Assembly (NCBI GenBank): GCA_018883325.1
Contig: VEQH01000010.1
Coordinates: forward strand, 1 to 64,000
Source of the DNA: Flavobacteriales bacterium
Lineage (GTDB): Bacteria; Bacteroidota; Bacteroidia; Flavobacteriales_D; Crocinitomicaceae
DNA length: 64,000 nucleotides
Direction: 5' to 3'
Shown here: one piece after another, positions 46,801-59,300 of the stretch
Position numbering within the stretch: the stretch's first letter is position 1
Layout of the letters: every line of letters starts with the position of its first letter
Program-made: the position numbers and the translations under genes
Notes under the pieces: model-generated
The model's input: only the letters and a program-made list of their open reading frames with translations
Databases searched by the model: none
Told to the model about the DNA's origin: nothing

Positions 46801-47146
46801 GTAAAAAAGGATTTATTTCAAATGATTCATCGTCTGCATTAAAAGCAACAGTTGCGTTTATTTTGTGCTCTGAGAACTGACAGTTTTTTATAAAAACAGG
46901 TGTAAGTAGTTGTTTTTGGCGATAATTCAATTTAACAAAACCCTCTACTAAACAGAGCGCATTAATTCCAAATTCTTTTTCAAAAAAAACAGCTTCTTTC
47001 AAGATAGATTTAACAAGGTGTTTTTCGAATATTAAATTTTGATGAACTTGAATAGCTTTTGAAAAGTTGAAATTCACCAAAGAATCATCAATTGAAAATT
47101 GATAAAACTGTTGTTTGAACTCCTCTAAACGTTGATTGATAATCAT
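43859..47146 (-). CDS. Large superfamily 1 helicase (Upf1/DNA2-like AAA_11/AAA_12)
   Basis: The 1095-residue protein has about 215 N-terminal residues without a known domain, then Walker [14 protein letters not shown] (near 221-233). A helical, probably coiled-coil insertion of about 500 residues follows. Motif II is [11 protein letters not shown] (near 792), with [10 protein letters not shown] as motif III. Motifs V and VI are [19 protein letters not shown] and [11 protein letters not shown]. This is the Upf1-like SF1B layout with an unusually long insertion between motifs Ia and II. I see no nuclease domain. It could be a housekeeping DNA/RNA helicase or a defence-type helicase; neighbours (yidD, a secreted giant) give no clue. 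Confidence 0.85.
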   Translation of the reverse strand: MIINQRLEEFKQQFYQFSIDDSLVNFNFSKAIQVHQNLIFEKHLVKSILKEAVFFEKEFGINALCLVEGFVKLNYRQKQLLTPVFIKNCQFSEHKINATVAFNADDESFEINPFLQFYLNDFFQFEPKNSEECVMFLRENFKENFSEHESYISNLHPHRHRFLYEINNILLATEFSKPLKQLFGDLSASYENEALTSNVIYSCDEDQQKVTELIANESLIIQGPPGTGKSQTITNTIFKFLALEKTILVISEKKAALDVIHSKLKERNLDLISLFITSTENNQEIYTSLKNTWIYFENHQSESSISSLNTSKNLEQIEALIKGFQDQEAIAGLSLKNFFESIPKLDLNSIKISGTNFPQLSEFNSCKHFLSELSESDFELIKLLNFKVFDLKNMDLSASVTNCFESINLLKKTFDFHPISDLNRLIEKAISFQNFNATIYKKYGGILTKNTKKFLSLRKKWNQLSIELAKYKIQENHWLKKPTFDEIAILKKHASSTKFIDKIVWKNKWKKWTRSPELDPIEQLNAYEKTLLINLEIEKIKNQFLELDIVNTAEIETIYTLIKTTNLSDWNDFIATEKEQLNQILNSHSLLKRLQQEYATFLDLRNGQLLEIAIEQLYSNLNLVLELKTELNGVSKSLFESLKYASNFEEYNQLIHADAWRNYVFENPAFRNFEFSDLYALCKKTIADQKVNAIRNSQLIIEQQVEKFRTFHDLINTSNSKLKEDQKELKAKLKRGKSILVKEFSKQRNHLSLRQLIETEAEIWLSVLKPICLTNPTKLAVSFPMKQALFDLVIFDEAGRIPLTHSLGAMQRAKKAIVAGDPQQMGPSNYFGENQIDETDLLHQATYYYKNVFLSNHYRSKSENLISFSNNHFYNNKLKVYPNYNSLNEEVIQFNYVKNGIYKEGQNEIEATQVATEIEKRLLLNENLGIVAFSETQLNLIFSKLNNASQELLLERISNDTTFFKTLEQVQGDECDFLIISFGYGKNAEGKFEMRFGPINQQNGKKRLNVLFTRARNKILFFASVKASDFSISDNESIRLLWLWFCFIEKSQKDKSEKTVSNELPFDKLVYDSKSGVELLNKISVWEERGWKFTF

Positions 47147-47222
47147 TTTGTTCGGTAAATTTAACTACTATTTTTAAATCAAAAAAAATGAGGCAACGCA
47201 CCAGAACTTTGTGCGTCAATGC

Positions 47223-47252
47223 TTTGAAGCTAAGATAAAAAGTGTACTTTTG
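47223..47252 (+). promoter_or_regulatory. Promoter of the giant secreted-protein operon
   Basis: TTTG (47223-47226), an 18-nt spacer and TACTTTTG (47245-47252) match the Bacteroidota -33/-7 pattern perfectly. The transcript would start near 47258, leaving a leader of about 86 nt before ATG 47344. This rules out starts at or before 47252. Confidence 0.8.
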
Positions 47253-47343
47253 CGGTTGTAACTTAATGATAGTTATGTACTTTAAAAAGATGCTGCAGTT
47301 AAACAAGATAAATTTGGAAGAGATGAGAGTGGAATTTTCAATA

Positions 47344-50300
47344 ATGAAAATCAGAAGTTTAGGTATTATGCTTTTGATTGTTTTAAGTTCTTTTGTGAGC
47401 TTTTCGCAGTTGGATGCGACGTTTTCTAGCCCTGATGCTACGCAATGTCCTGAGAATTTATTTACATTAAATGCGACAAATACAACTTATGGTAATGCGA
47501 ATTACACATGGTTAATAACAGGTCCATCATCGTTTTCGCAGACTTTTACAGGTAGTTCGGTTGCCGTTTACTTGACGGTTTCAGGATTTTACAACGTAAA
47601 ATTGACAGTAACAGATGGAGTTACAACAACCTCGAATACTCAAAATAGTTTCATTCAAGTTTACAGTAAACCAACAATTTCTTATTCCGTAACGCCTACC
47701 ACAGGCTGTTCTCCACTTTTAGTTACTTTTAATGGAAGTTGTTCACCAGGAAGTGGAACTTTAGGTTCGTTTCAAGCTAATGCAGGTGATGGAACGCCTT
47801 ATTCAACAGAGGATTTTACACATACATTTACCAGCGGAGGAACATTTACGCCAAGTGTCACAGTAACAAATTCATTTGGTTGTAACACAACAGGGAATTT
47901 AACACCTGTAACCGTTACAGCATCTCCAAGTTTAACAAGTCCACTTAATCCAAATTCAATTTGTAGTGGCTCAACTTTTAACTACACGCCAACAAGTAAT
48001 ACTTCTGGTTCGACTTATTCTTGGGTAAGAACATTGCCTTCAGGAGTTACTGGTTCCGGTTCAAATACAAGCACAGGAACATCAGGTGTAATTAGTCAGA
48101 CTTTAACTAACAATACTTCTGGAAATCTACAAGTTACTTATGCAATGACTGTAACAGCAAATGGTTGTTCAAGAACACAAAACGTGGTTGTGACTGTTAG
48201 AGCATTACCAACTGTGTCAATTACTCAAGGTTCAACGCTAGCTATTTGTACTGGTCAAACAGGAACAATAACAGCTGCTGGTCTTCCTTCAGGTGGTACA
48301 TACACTTGGTCAACCTCTGCAACAACAGCTTCAATTAATGTTTCAACTGCTGGGGTTAGAACAGTAACATACTCAGATGGAACTTGTTCAAGTTTAGCAG
48401 CTTCTTCAACTGTTTCGATTACTTCTCCTCCAACAATTTCTAGTTTCACAAGAACAGAAACATCAGGTACTGTAGCAAATGATGGTTCAATTTGTCCAGG
48501 AGCATCGGCAGTAATCTCTGCTACTGTTTCAGCACCCGGAGGAACTTATCTTTGGTCAACAAATGCAACAACTTCTACTATAACTGTAAACCCAGCTATT
48601 ACATCAACTTACACACTTACTTACACCTTAGGTTGTTCTACAAATAATTCCACTCAAATTACTGTCTTAGGTTTACCAACCCCAAGTTTTACCCCACCTG
48701 TTTCCAATTTTTGTTCACCACCAGTAACAACAACTTTTACAAATACTTCTACCAATGCAGGAGGAGGAGTTGAATGGACTTTTCAAAGTGGAACACCAAA
48801 TACTTCAACTGTAAATGCACCGAATGTAACTTATAATACATCAGGAAGTTTTTCAGTTACGTTAAAAGCAACAAGTGCCGCAGGTTGTTCAAGAACAACT
48901 GTCTTTCCAAATGCAATTACAATAGGTAGCGGTACGCCTCCAACTTCTTTATTTAACCCAACAACACCTTTAACCCAATGTTATTCATCATTTGCAGCAC
49001 CAACAATTGCTGTAGCGAATAATAGTGTGTGTTTTCAATATACTGGAACAGGTGCTGATACCTTAGTTTGGAATTGGGGTGACGGTTCTGCATTAGAGCA
49101 AACAAGTACGGCAGGTACATTTTGTCATACATACACGAATGTTGGAAACTACACTGTGGTTGCAACACCTTATACAACAGTTGGTAATCAACTTGGATGT
49201 TCAGGAACTCCAGCGAGTTTCTCTGTTGTAATTAAAGGTCCTGTTTCATCTTTCTCATTAAGCACAATTGATTGTGATAATCAGAAAACACGAACTTTTA
49301 CAAGCACAGCAACTGGAACAACAGGTGCAGCAACTTATTCTTGGAATTTTGGTGACCCGGGTTCTGGAGTAAATAACACTTCAACTTTGCCGTCGGTTGC
49401 GCATACATTTACCAATTTTCAATCGTCAGCTTATTCTGTTGTATTAACAGTTTCTGATCCTTCAACGGGATGTCCAGCATCTGCATCAAGTACAAATGTT
49501 TTCGCATACCCAAATAATACAGCTGCTTTTCAATCTTACAACAACACAACTGCATCAAGAGTTGTTACTACCGAGGTTTGTTTGAATGGTTCGCTGTCTT
49601 TTTACAATGAAACACCAGCTCCTCAATTAGCAACACAAGCAGCTCATACAGTTTGGAATATTAATAATACCAATCCAACTTGGTCAACAGTTACAGCAGT
49701 TAGAGGAAACCCAAATACCTATACATTTTTAGAAACGGGGGCTACTTCTAATTTTGATGTAAGTTGGGTTCCTGGAATTTATTCCGTTTCGATGCGTAAT
49801 AGACGCGACAATCCAGATGTGAATAACCAATGTTTTGAAATTGAAACAAAAACAAATTACATTAAAGTACACGGAATAAACGGAACATTTACGGTTGCCG
49901 ACACAGTTTGTGCGAATGCAAGTATGACTGTAAACAGTAGTTCAATGGCAGCTCCTGTTTCTTCAATTGCAAGTAGAGTTTGGAATTGGGGAGATGGTTC
50001 GGCAAATACAACAGGAAATGTCGTAAGCCCTACACATACTTATTCAAGTCCAGGTACATATACTATAACCCTAACAGCAACCGATGCTTTCGGATGTACA
50101 AGAATAATAACAAAACAAGTTGTAGTTAGAAGACCTTTAGCAAGTTTTTCTGTCGACAGAAACTTTATTTGTCCTGGGCAAACAGTCTCAGTTACAAACA
50201 ATTCTTCTGGATTAGGTTTAACATCTTATGCTTGGGCAGCTCCAACTGCAACACCAGCAACAGCAACAGGTTCAAGTCCAGCTCCATTTACATTTCCAAC

Positions 50301-53300
50301 GGCAGGAAGCAGAAGTATAAAATTAACAGTAACAGATAATTTGGGTTGTGTGAAAGATTCAACTATTGCGATTACTGTTCAAAATCCTACACCTTCAGCT
50401 ACAGCATCTCCAAGTTCTGTTTCATGTTTTAATCCCCCAACAGCAGTTTCGTTTACAAATAACTCAACAAATAACGTTGATAACACTTCTGCAGTTTGGA
50501 ATTTTAATTCAACAAATATTTATAATGGAACAGGAACAAGTCCTTCAACATCTACTAACTGGCAACCAACAGTTACCTATTCTTTACCGGGTACATATAT
50601 TGTAACCTTACAAGTAGGATCATTAACAGGTTGTACTTCAACTGTTCAACAAGTTGCAACTGTTACAATTGGCGGTCCTTCAGGAACGGTGAATGTTACA
50701 AATACTAATTTAACAGGTTGTTCTTGTTATACAGCTAATATGACAGTGACAACAGCTAACGTTACTGAAGCGAGATTACTTTATGGTGACGGACAATTCT
50801 TAGTTTTAACACCTAATACTACTCAAAACGTTTCTTATTCTTATTGTAACACAGGTGCAACGACAATTACAAGAACTCCATCATTATACATATCTAACGG
50901 AACTTGTAATGGTTTTATACCGGCTACACAAACGATAAATATTAAACCAACACCAACCGTTACAGCAATTCCTAATCAATTAAAATGTGCAGGTGTAAAT
51001 TCTGATGCAGTTACATTTACTGGAAATGTACCAACAGCAACTTATACTTGGTCAAATTCAAACACTGCGACTGGGTTGACAGCAACTTCAGGAACTGGAA
51101 ATATCGCATCATTTTTAACTGATAACGTTAATTCAACTGCAATTAATTCTGTTGTTACCGTGACCCCATCTTATGATGGTTGTACAGGTTCTCCAACTAA
51201 CTTTACAATTACAGTTGGTCCTCGACCAGTTTCTACTGTAAGCACAACATCTGTGTGCGTTGGTGGAACAGTTACTACCACACCAAATACAGGTGGTACT
51301 TGGACAAGTACAAATAACACAGCTGCATCAATAACTTCTTCAGGAATTGTTAGTGTTGGAACTGCTTCAACTACTCAAACTACTACTTTAAGATATACCG
51401 AAACAACTTCTGGTTGTTTTAGAGATCACGTTTTAACAGTAAATCCAAAACCAACTGTTACAGCATCTTCTTCTGTTTGTATCGGAAGTACAATTAATCT
51501 TTCTCCAAATTCTCTCGGTACATGGATAAGTAGTGCTCCTTCAACTGCCTCTGTTGTATCTACAACTGGAGTTGTAACTGGACTTCAAACAGGAACTGCT
51601 AATTTCACTTACACATTGACTTCAACAGGTTGTTCTAACACAACATCCAATGTTACAGTTAATCCTTTACCTGTTGTTACTTTAAACCCAACAACAATCT
51701 GTCAAGGTCAGGGAGCAACAGCAACACCTTCAACTTTGGGTACTTGGACAGTTGTAACAGGAACAGAAGTTTCAATTACTAATGGTGGCGTAATTACCAC
51801 TACAACATCGGCAACAGGACCCGCAAGTTTCAAGTATAAAATTACAGCTACAGGATGTGAAGCTACGACTGGAAATTTAACAATCAATTCAATACCTGCT
51901 GTGACAGCACCAAGTTCAATTTGTTTCGGTTCAACAGGCAATTTAACTCCATCAACTGGCGGAACTTGGACATCAAGTAATACAGCAAGAGCAACAGTAA
52001 CCAATGCAGGGGTTGTTACACCAGCTACTCCAGTAAATTCGGGAACAGTTAATTTTACTTTCACTCAAACTTCAACAGGATGTACTAATACAACATCCAA
52101 TGTGACAATAAACGCTTTACCTACAGTTACTGCACCAAGTTCAATTTGTGTTGGTTCAACGGCTACTTTGTCGCCAACCACCGGAGGAACTTGGACATCA
52201 AGTAACAACGGAAGAGCGACTGTTACGAATGCAGGTGTTGCAACTGGTGTCGCAGCAGGAAATGTTACTTTTACTTTTACACAAACTTCAACAACATGTT
52301 CTAGCACAACAAGTAATGTTACAATCAATGCATTACCAACTGTTACGGCAGCATCTAATTCAATTTGTATCGGCGGAACGACAACTTTAACTCCTATAAC
52401 TGGAGGATCATGGGTTTCTAGTTTACCTAGTGTTGCAACGGTTGACAATGCAGGACTAGTAACTGGTGTGTCTGCAGGTTCAGCAACTATGACATTTACA
52501 AATTCAACCACAGGTTGTTCAAGAGCAACAAGTGCGATAACTGTTAATGCCCTTCCAACATTTGGTTTGACAAAAGTAGACCCGTCAGTATGTAATGCTA
52601 CAAATGGTACAGTAACAATAACAGGTTTAACGCCAAGTGTAAGTTATCAATATACATATGTTTTATTAGGTAATACAACGGGTCCTGTAACTGCATCATC
52701 AAATAGTTCTGGTCAAATTACAGTCTCAAATTTAGGTGCAGGAACTTATACGTTCTCTGTTAAATTGGTAAGTTCTGGTTGTCAATCATCAACTCAAAAT
52801 ATTACGTTAGTCAACCCTAATGCACCAGATATCAATGATATCGCAGATCAGTTTTTATGTGGTACAACTTATACTTTACCTGCAATAACGGGAACAAATT
52901 TACCAGGTAATCAAAAATATTCTACTGCTCCAAATGGAGGAGGAACAACTTTACCTGTTGGTACAATAATTACAACATCTCAAACAATTTACATTTGGAC
53001 ACAAACACCCACAACCGGTGGATGTTCAGATCAAGAAAGTTTTACAGTAACAATCAGTTCAAATCCAACAATTACAGCTCCTAGTTCACTTTGTGTGGGG
53101 GCAACAGCTCAACTTTCTCCTAGTACGAATGTTACTTGGTCAAGTAGTCATGTATCAAGAGCAACTGTAACAAATGCAGGTGTACTCACTGGAGTTGCAG
53201 CTGGAAATGTTACTTTAACTGTTCTTGATAATACAACTCAATGTTCGAATACAGCAATTGTAACTATTGTAGCAAAACCAACTGTAACTGCTGCTGCATT

Positions 53301-56300
53301 TGTTTGTGTGAACGGCACAATTAATTTATCTCCTGCCACAGGAGGAACTTGGGCTACATCAGATGGTTTATTAGCAAGCGTTACAAACGCAGGTTTAGTG
53401 ACAGGAATTGCTCCAGGGTCAGTGCAATTTACATTCACTAATTCTACAACAACTTGTTCAAATACTACTTCAGCGGTTACTGTTAGACCACAGCCAATTT
53501 TAACTTCGCCTGCATCTGTTTGTATGGGAAGTACAGGTTTACTTTCTCCAATTTCAGGAGGAACTTGGACTTCATTAGCAACGGGAACTGCAACAGTTAC
53601 AAATGCAGGTGTCATTTCGCCAGTTAATCCAGGTAATGTTACGTTTAGATTTTTTGAAACGTCTTCAGGTTGTTCTGACACAACATCAAATGTAGTTATC
53701 AATGCACTACCAGTTTTAGGTGGACCTACGCAAGTTTGTGTTGGTGCTAATATTAATTTAACACCTTCAACAGGTGGAACTTGGTCTGGTGGAAATTCAA
53801 CAATTGCAACAATTTCACCTAGTGGAGTTGTATTGGGTGGAAGTGTGGGAACTACGTCATTTGATTTCGTAAGTACAGCAACTGGTTGTTCAAACACATC
53901 TGCAACCATTACTGTAAATCCAAATCCTACGGTAAATGGTCCGTCTCAAGTTTGTGTTGGTTCAACAGTAAACTTTACAGGAGGAACTGGTTTTACTTGG
54001 TCAAGTAATAATACTGCAATTGCGACTGTAAATCAAAATACAGGTGTAGTTACTGGTGTCGCTGCTGGTACAACATTTTTAATAAATACCAATCCATTCA
54101 CAGGATGTTTTGCAAATTCACAACCTTTAACTGTTAATGCTTTACCAACAGTTACAGCGCCTGCTTCTGTTTGTGTAGGAGGAAACATTACACTTTCTCC
54201 AACAAGTGGTGGAACATGGGCAACGAGCAACGGAAATATTGCAACCGTTTCAAGTGGTGGTGTTGTAGAAGGAGAGGCTGCAGGAAGCGCAACTTTTACT
54301 TTTACAAATTCTTTAACAACTTGTTCTAGAACAACATCTGCTGTTACCGTTATTGCAAATCCAGTGATTACCCTTTCGAGAACAAATCCAACTGTTTGTA
54401 ATGGAACAGACGGAACAATTCGAATTAGTGGTTTAACAGCAAATACAAGTTTCCAGTACAATTATACAGGTCCTAATGGTCCAGTTGGTCCGGTAACTGC
54501 AACCACAAATGCTTCAGGTCAAATAACAATTTCTGGTTTAGGAGCTGGAACATATACTGTTACAGCAACCAATCCTGTAACAACTTGTACATCAGCCGAA
54601 GTTATCATTTCTTTAACAAATCCAAATGCTCCAAACGTTACGGATATTGCAGATCAAACATTGTGTGGAACCACATATACTTTACCTGCAATTACAGGTT
54701 CAAACTTAACGAATGCTCAATATTGGACAGCATCGGGCGGAACAGGAACTGTTCTTCCAGTTGGAACAGTAATTTCTACAATTGGTGTTACAACAATTTA
54801 TATGTATTCTGCGACGCCAGGAGGTTGTTCTGATGAAGAAAGCTTTACGGTTACAATTAATTCAGTTCCTGTAGCTTCAGCACCAGCAAACGTTTGTCAA
54901 AATGAAACAATTGCTGCTTCTCCTGCAACAGGAGGTTCATGGGCAGTTGTTACTGGTCCAACATTTGTTTCGGTAAACGGAAGTGGAACTGTAACTGGAT
55001 TATTACCAGGAGTTGCAACAATTCGATTTACAGACGGTACAACTAACTGTCCAAGTAATACTGTTTCAATTACAGTTAAAGCTGTTCAAACAGTTGACGC
55101 AGGTCCAGCACAAACAGTATGTTCGAATTCTACCGTAACTTTAGCAGGAACAAGAGGTGGAAGTGCAACGGCTTCAACTTGGACAGATGGTACTGGAAGT
55201 TTTTCTAATGCATCTTCATTAACACCAACCTATACATTAGGATTAGGAGATGTTGGTACAGTCGCTTTAACATTAACTGCTGTCGATCCAACAGGTATTT
55301 GTCCGAATGTAACAGATCAAGTATTAATAACGATAGATCAAGCACCAGTTATAAGTGCAGGTTTGGGACAAACAATTTGTTCTAATGGAACAGTAACTTT
55401 AGGTGGGACATTAGGAGGTGTAGCTTCCAACCCAACTTGGTCAGTTACAGCTGGTGGAGCAGCAGGTACATTTGACAACGTTAACTCGTTAAATGCAATT
55501 TACACACCTAGTACAGCGAATATTACTAATGGATTTGTAACATTAACCTTGACAACTTCGGATCCAGCTGGACCTTGTACAGCAGTATCAAGCAATGTAT
55601 CTATCACAATAAATCCTGTTGCAACAGTTAGTGCAGGAACTGATTTTGTTTCTTGTAAAGGTTCACCAATTTCGTTACCAGGTGTAATCGGAGGCTCTGC
55701 AACATCTGCAACTTGGTCTGGCGGAAACGGTGGAACTTTCTCTCCTGATGCGAATGCATTAACAGGTACATACATGCCAACAGATCAAGAATTTATTGAT
55801 GGAACGGTTTTCTTAACTTTAACAACAAATGACCCAGTTGGACCTTGTCCTGCTGTTGATGCAAGTGTTACCATTACATTTGCTAATCCAGCAATTTCAA
55901 CGGTAAGTCCTGACGATACAATTTGTGAAGGTGAAACAGTAAACGTTACTGGAACTTTCGATGGTGCAGCAAGTTCAGCCTCTTGGGTATATGTATCTGA
56001 AAATGGTTCAACACCAGGCTTAATTTTACCAAATGCAAATGCAGCAGCAATTACTTATACACCAAGTCAAACTGATATTAGCAACGGTAGAGTAAGGTTA
56101 GTATATTTAACAAATGATCCTGCGGGTCCTTGTGGTCCTGTTGGTGACACAGTTACAATTACAATTAATCGTACACCATTCTTATTGAATAATAACACAG
56201 CAATTGGTTGTACAGGTGATCCAATTAACTTACAATTAGTTGTTGGAGGAGGTTTAACTGCTGATTTTTCATGGTTTGCAAATGACAATCCAAATGTAAC

Positions 56301-59300
56301 TGGAGAATCAGTTGGTGTTCAAACTACTTCCTTAATATCTGATGTATTAACATTAAATTCAGGAATTACAACCAATCAAACAGTGCTTTATACTGTGACA
56401 CCCACAATTTTAGCATCAGGTTGTGTTGGAACACCATTGCAAATAAGTTTAACGGTAGTTCCTAGACCAACTATTTCTAATGTTACCGATCAGTTATTGT
56501 GTGCGAACACAGCAACACAAGCAACTAACTGGCAAACTAATGTTTTTGGTGGAGGTTATTCTTGGGTATATGATAATTATACAATTCCATCAATTGGAAT
56601 TGGACAAAATGGAAATGGTCAAATTCCATCCTTTACGGCTGTAAATAATTCAGGTGTTACACAAGTTGCTAGAATTATAGTTACACCTTTAAATGCAGGA
56701 TGTCCAGGGATTACTGATACTATGTTGATTACAGTATTGCCTATTTCAACAGTTGCCGACCCAGCCGATCAAGTTTTGTGTGCTAACACAATGACTAACG
56801 CAGTTACATTTACTGGAAGTGATCCAAATACGGTTTATGATTGGGTGAATGATAATACAACAATTGGTTTGCCTGCAAGTGGAGTAGGAAATATTCCAGC
56901 TTTTGAAGCACTTAATGCAGGAACAACAACTGTAACATCAACTATTACTGTTACTCCTTCTTTAAATGGTTGTATCGGTGTGCCACAAACGTTTACCATT
57001 CAAGTGAAACCAATTCCGGTTATGCAAGCAATTGCAGACCAAACTGTTTGTGTAGGAAATGCAACAGCTCCTGTTGTGTTTAACGCAGTGCCTGCAGGCA
57101 CGACTTATACTTGGAATAACAATAACACTAGCCCAACAATGAACTTAGGTTTAGGAGCATCTGGAACTTCAAGTATTATTCCTTCTTTTATTGGAAATAA
57201 TATTGATAATGTTGTTCATACACATTTCATTTCTGTAACACCAAGATTTAATGGATGTGCAGGTGATTCAGTAATGTTTGCAATCAATGTTAATCCAGTA
57301 TTACAAGTGAATCCAATTTTCTCTCCAACTCATTGTGCTGGAGAAACAAATCCAGGTGTTGTTTTCTCAGGAAACGTGCAAGGCGTTGTTTATCATTGGA
57401 ATCATGATAACGTAGGTATTGGGCTTTCAACTCCGTCAGGAACAGGGGATATTCTTCCTTTTATTACAACAGCTGGTGGAGCAGGAAATTTAACACAAGT
57501 TGCTACATTTAATGTAACTCCTGTATTACCAGGTTGTCAAGGAATCTCATCAACATTTACGATTACTGTAAAACCTATTCCTACTGTTGACGTGAATCCT
57601 GTTTCTCAGTCTGTTTGTCATAATCAAATGACTTCTACAGTTGTATTTACTGGAAATATCCAACAAACAACATATACTTGGTCACAGACAAATATTTCAA
57701 TAATGCCACCAAATTATGTGAACCCTTCAAATGGTATTGGAAATATTTTATCTTTCGCTGGAACAAACACAGGTTTAGTTACACAAACCTCAGTTTTTAC
57801 AGTTATTCCTTCTTTCAATGGTTGTGTAGGAAGTCCAAAAGAATTTACAATTACTGTTGAGCCAATCCCAACAGTTGCAAACATCCTTGACCAAACTATG
57901 TGTGCTGGAGTTCCAACTACACCGGTTGCATTCACAGGAAGTTTAGGAAATGCAGCTACTTATAACTGGACTAATTCAAACATTACTGTTAATCCTCCAA
58001 ATGGACCATTAAATGCCAATGGTTCTGGTGATATTCCTTCTTTTGTTCCGGTTAATCAAGGCTGGGTGCCTCAAGTGGCAACTATAACATGTACGCCAAC
58101 ATTTAATGGATGTGCTGGAGTACCAAGATCATTCAATATTACTGTTAAACCAATACCAACAGTAGTCCAAGTTCCAAATCAATCATTGTGTGCCGGAGCA
58201 ACAACAAACTTGGTTTCTTTCACAGGAAATATGGCAAATAATCCACAAGATTTAACGAACTACAATTGGATTAATGATAATACTGCAATTGGTTTACAAG
58301 CAGCTGGTTCTGGAAATATTATTCCATTCGTTACTTCTGGTGCAGCAAACACGTTGGTCGCTTCTACTATCAAAGTTGTTCCTGAAATTGATGCTTGTTA
58401 TGGAGATACGATGAGTTTCACAATTACAACAGTAGATCCAATTCCGTTGGTAAATCAGCCTTTAGATCAAACACTTTGTGCAGGTCAAGCTACTTCAGCT
58501 GTGATTTTCTCAGGTGCTAATCCTGTTACAAGCTACATCTGGACAAACAATAATACTTCAATTGGTTTATCTTCAAGTGGTGTAGCTACAGTTGCTAATG
58601 GTAATGGAATTGCTTCATTTACAACATTAGATCCAGGATTAACACCACAAACAGGAACTATTACTGTAACCCCTGAATATTTTGGTTGTTTGGGTACTCC
58701 AAGAACATTTGATATTACAGTGAAACCAGTACCTAGAGTATTTATAACTCCTGCGAATCAAATGTTGTGTGCCAATACAATGTCGCAAACGGTTCAATTT
58801 ACAGGAACTTTAACAGGTACAAGTTACGATTGGACGAATGATAATATTTCTATAGGTCTAGCAGCTGCTGGAAATGGTGATGTTGCTTCTTTCTTAACTG
58901 TAAATACTTCTGATATTGTTCAAGATGGTAAAATTAAAGTAACACCTTCATTTAACGGTTGTACAGGAATAACTGATTCAACAATAATTTCAGTGAATCC
59001 AATTTCAACAGTTGTTCTTCCAAACTTAAATTATGCTTACTGTCATGGCGATGTAGTTCCTCAAAATTGTTTTAATGGTAACAACCCAGCAACAACTTAT
59101 TTGTGGACAAACACGAACACAAACATCGGATTACCAAGTTCTGGAACGGGTTGTATCCCATCTTTCAGCGCCACAAATACAAGTTTGTTTAATGATACAG
59201 CCTATATCATTGTATTGCCAACATTAAATGGATGCCCTGGAATTCCTGATACATTCATGATTGTAACAAAACCAATTCCGAACGTATATGCTGTAGCAGA

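Noticed and set aside
47242-47343. Longer N-terminus of the 4745-aa giant protein
   Set aside because: The region contains the promoter TTTG-N18-TACTTTTG, so translation cannot begin there; ATG 47344 gives a clean signal peptide.
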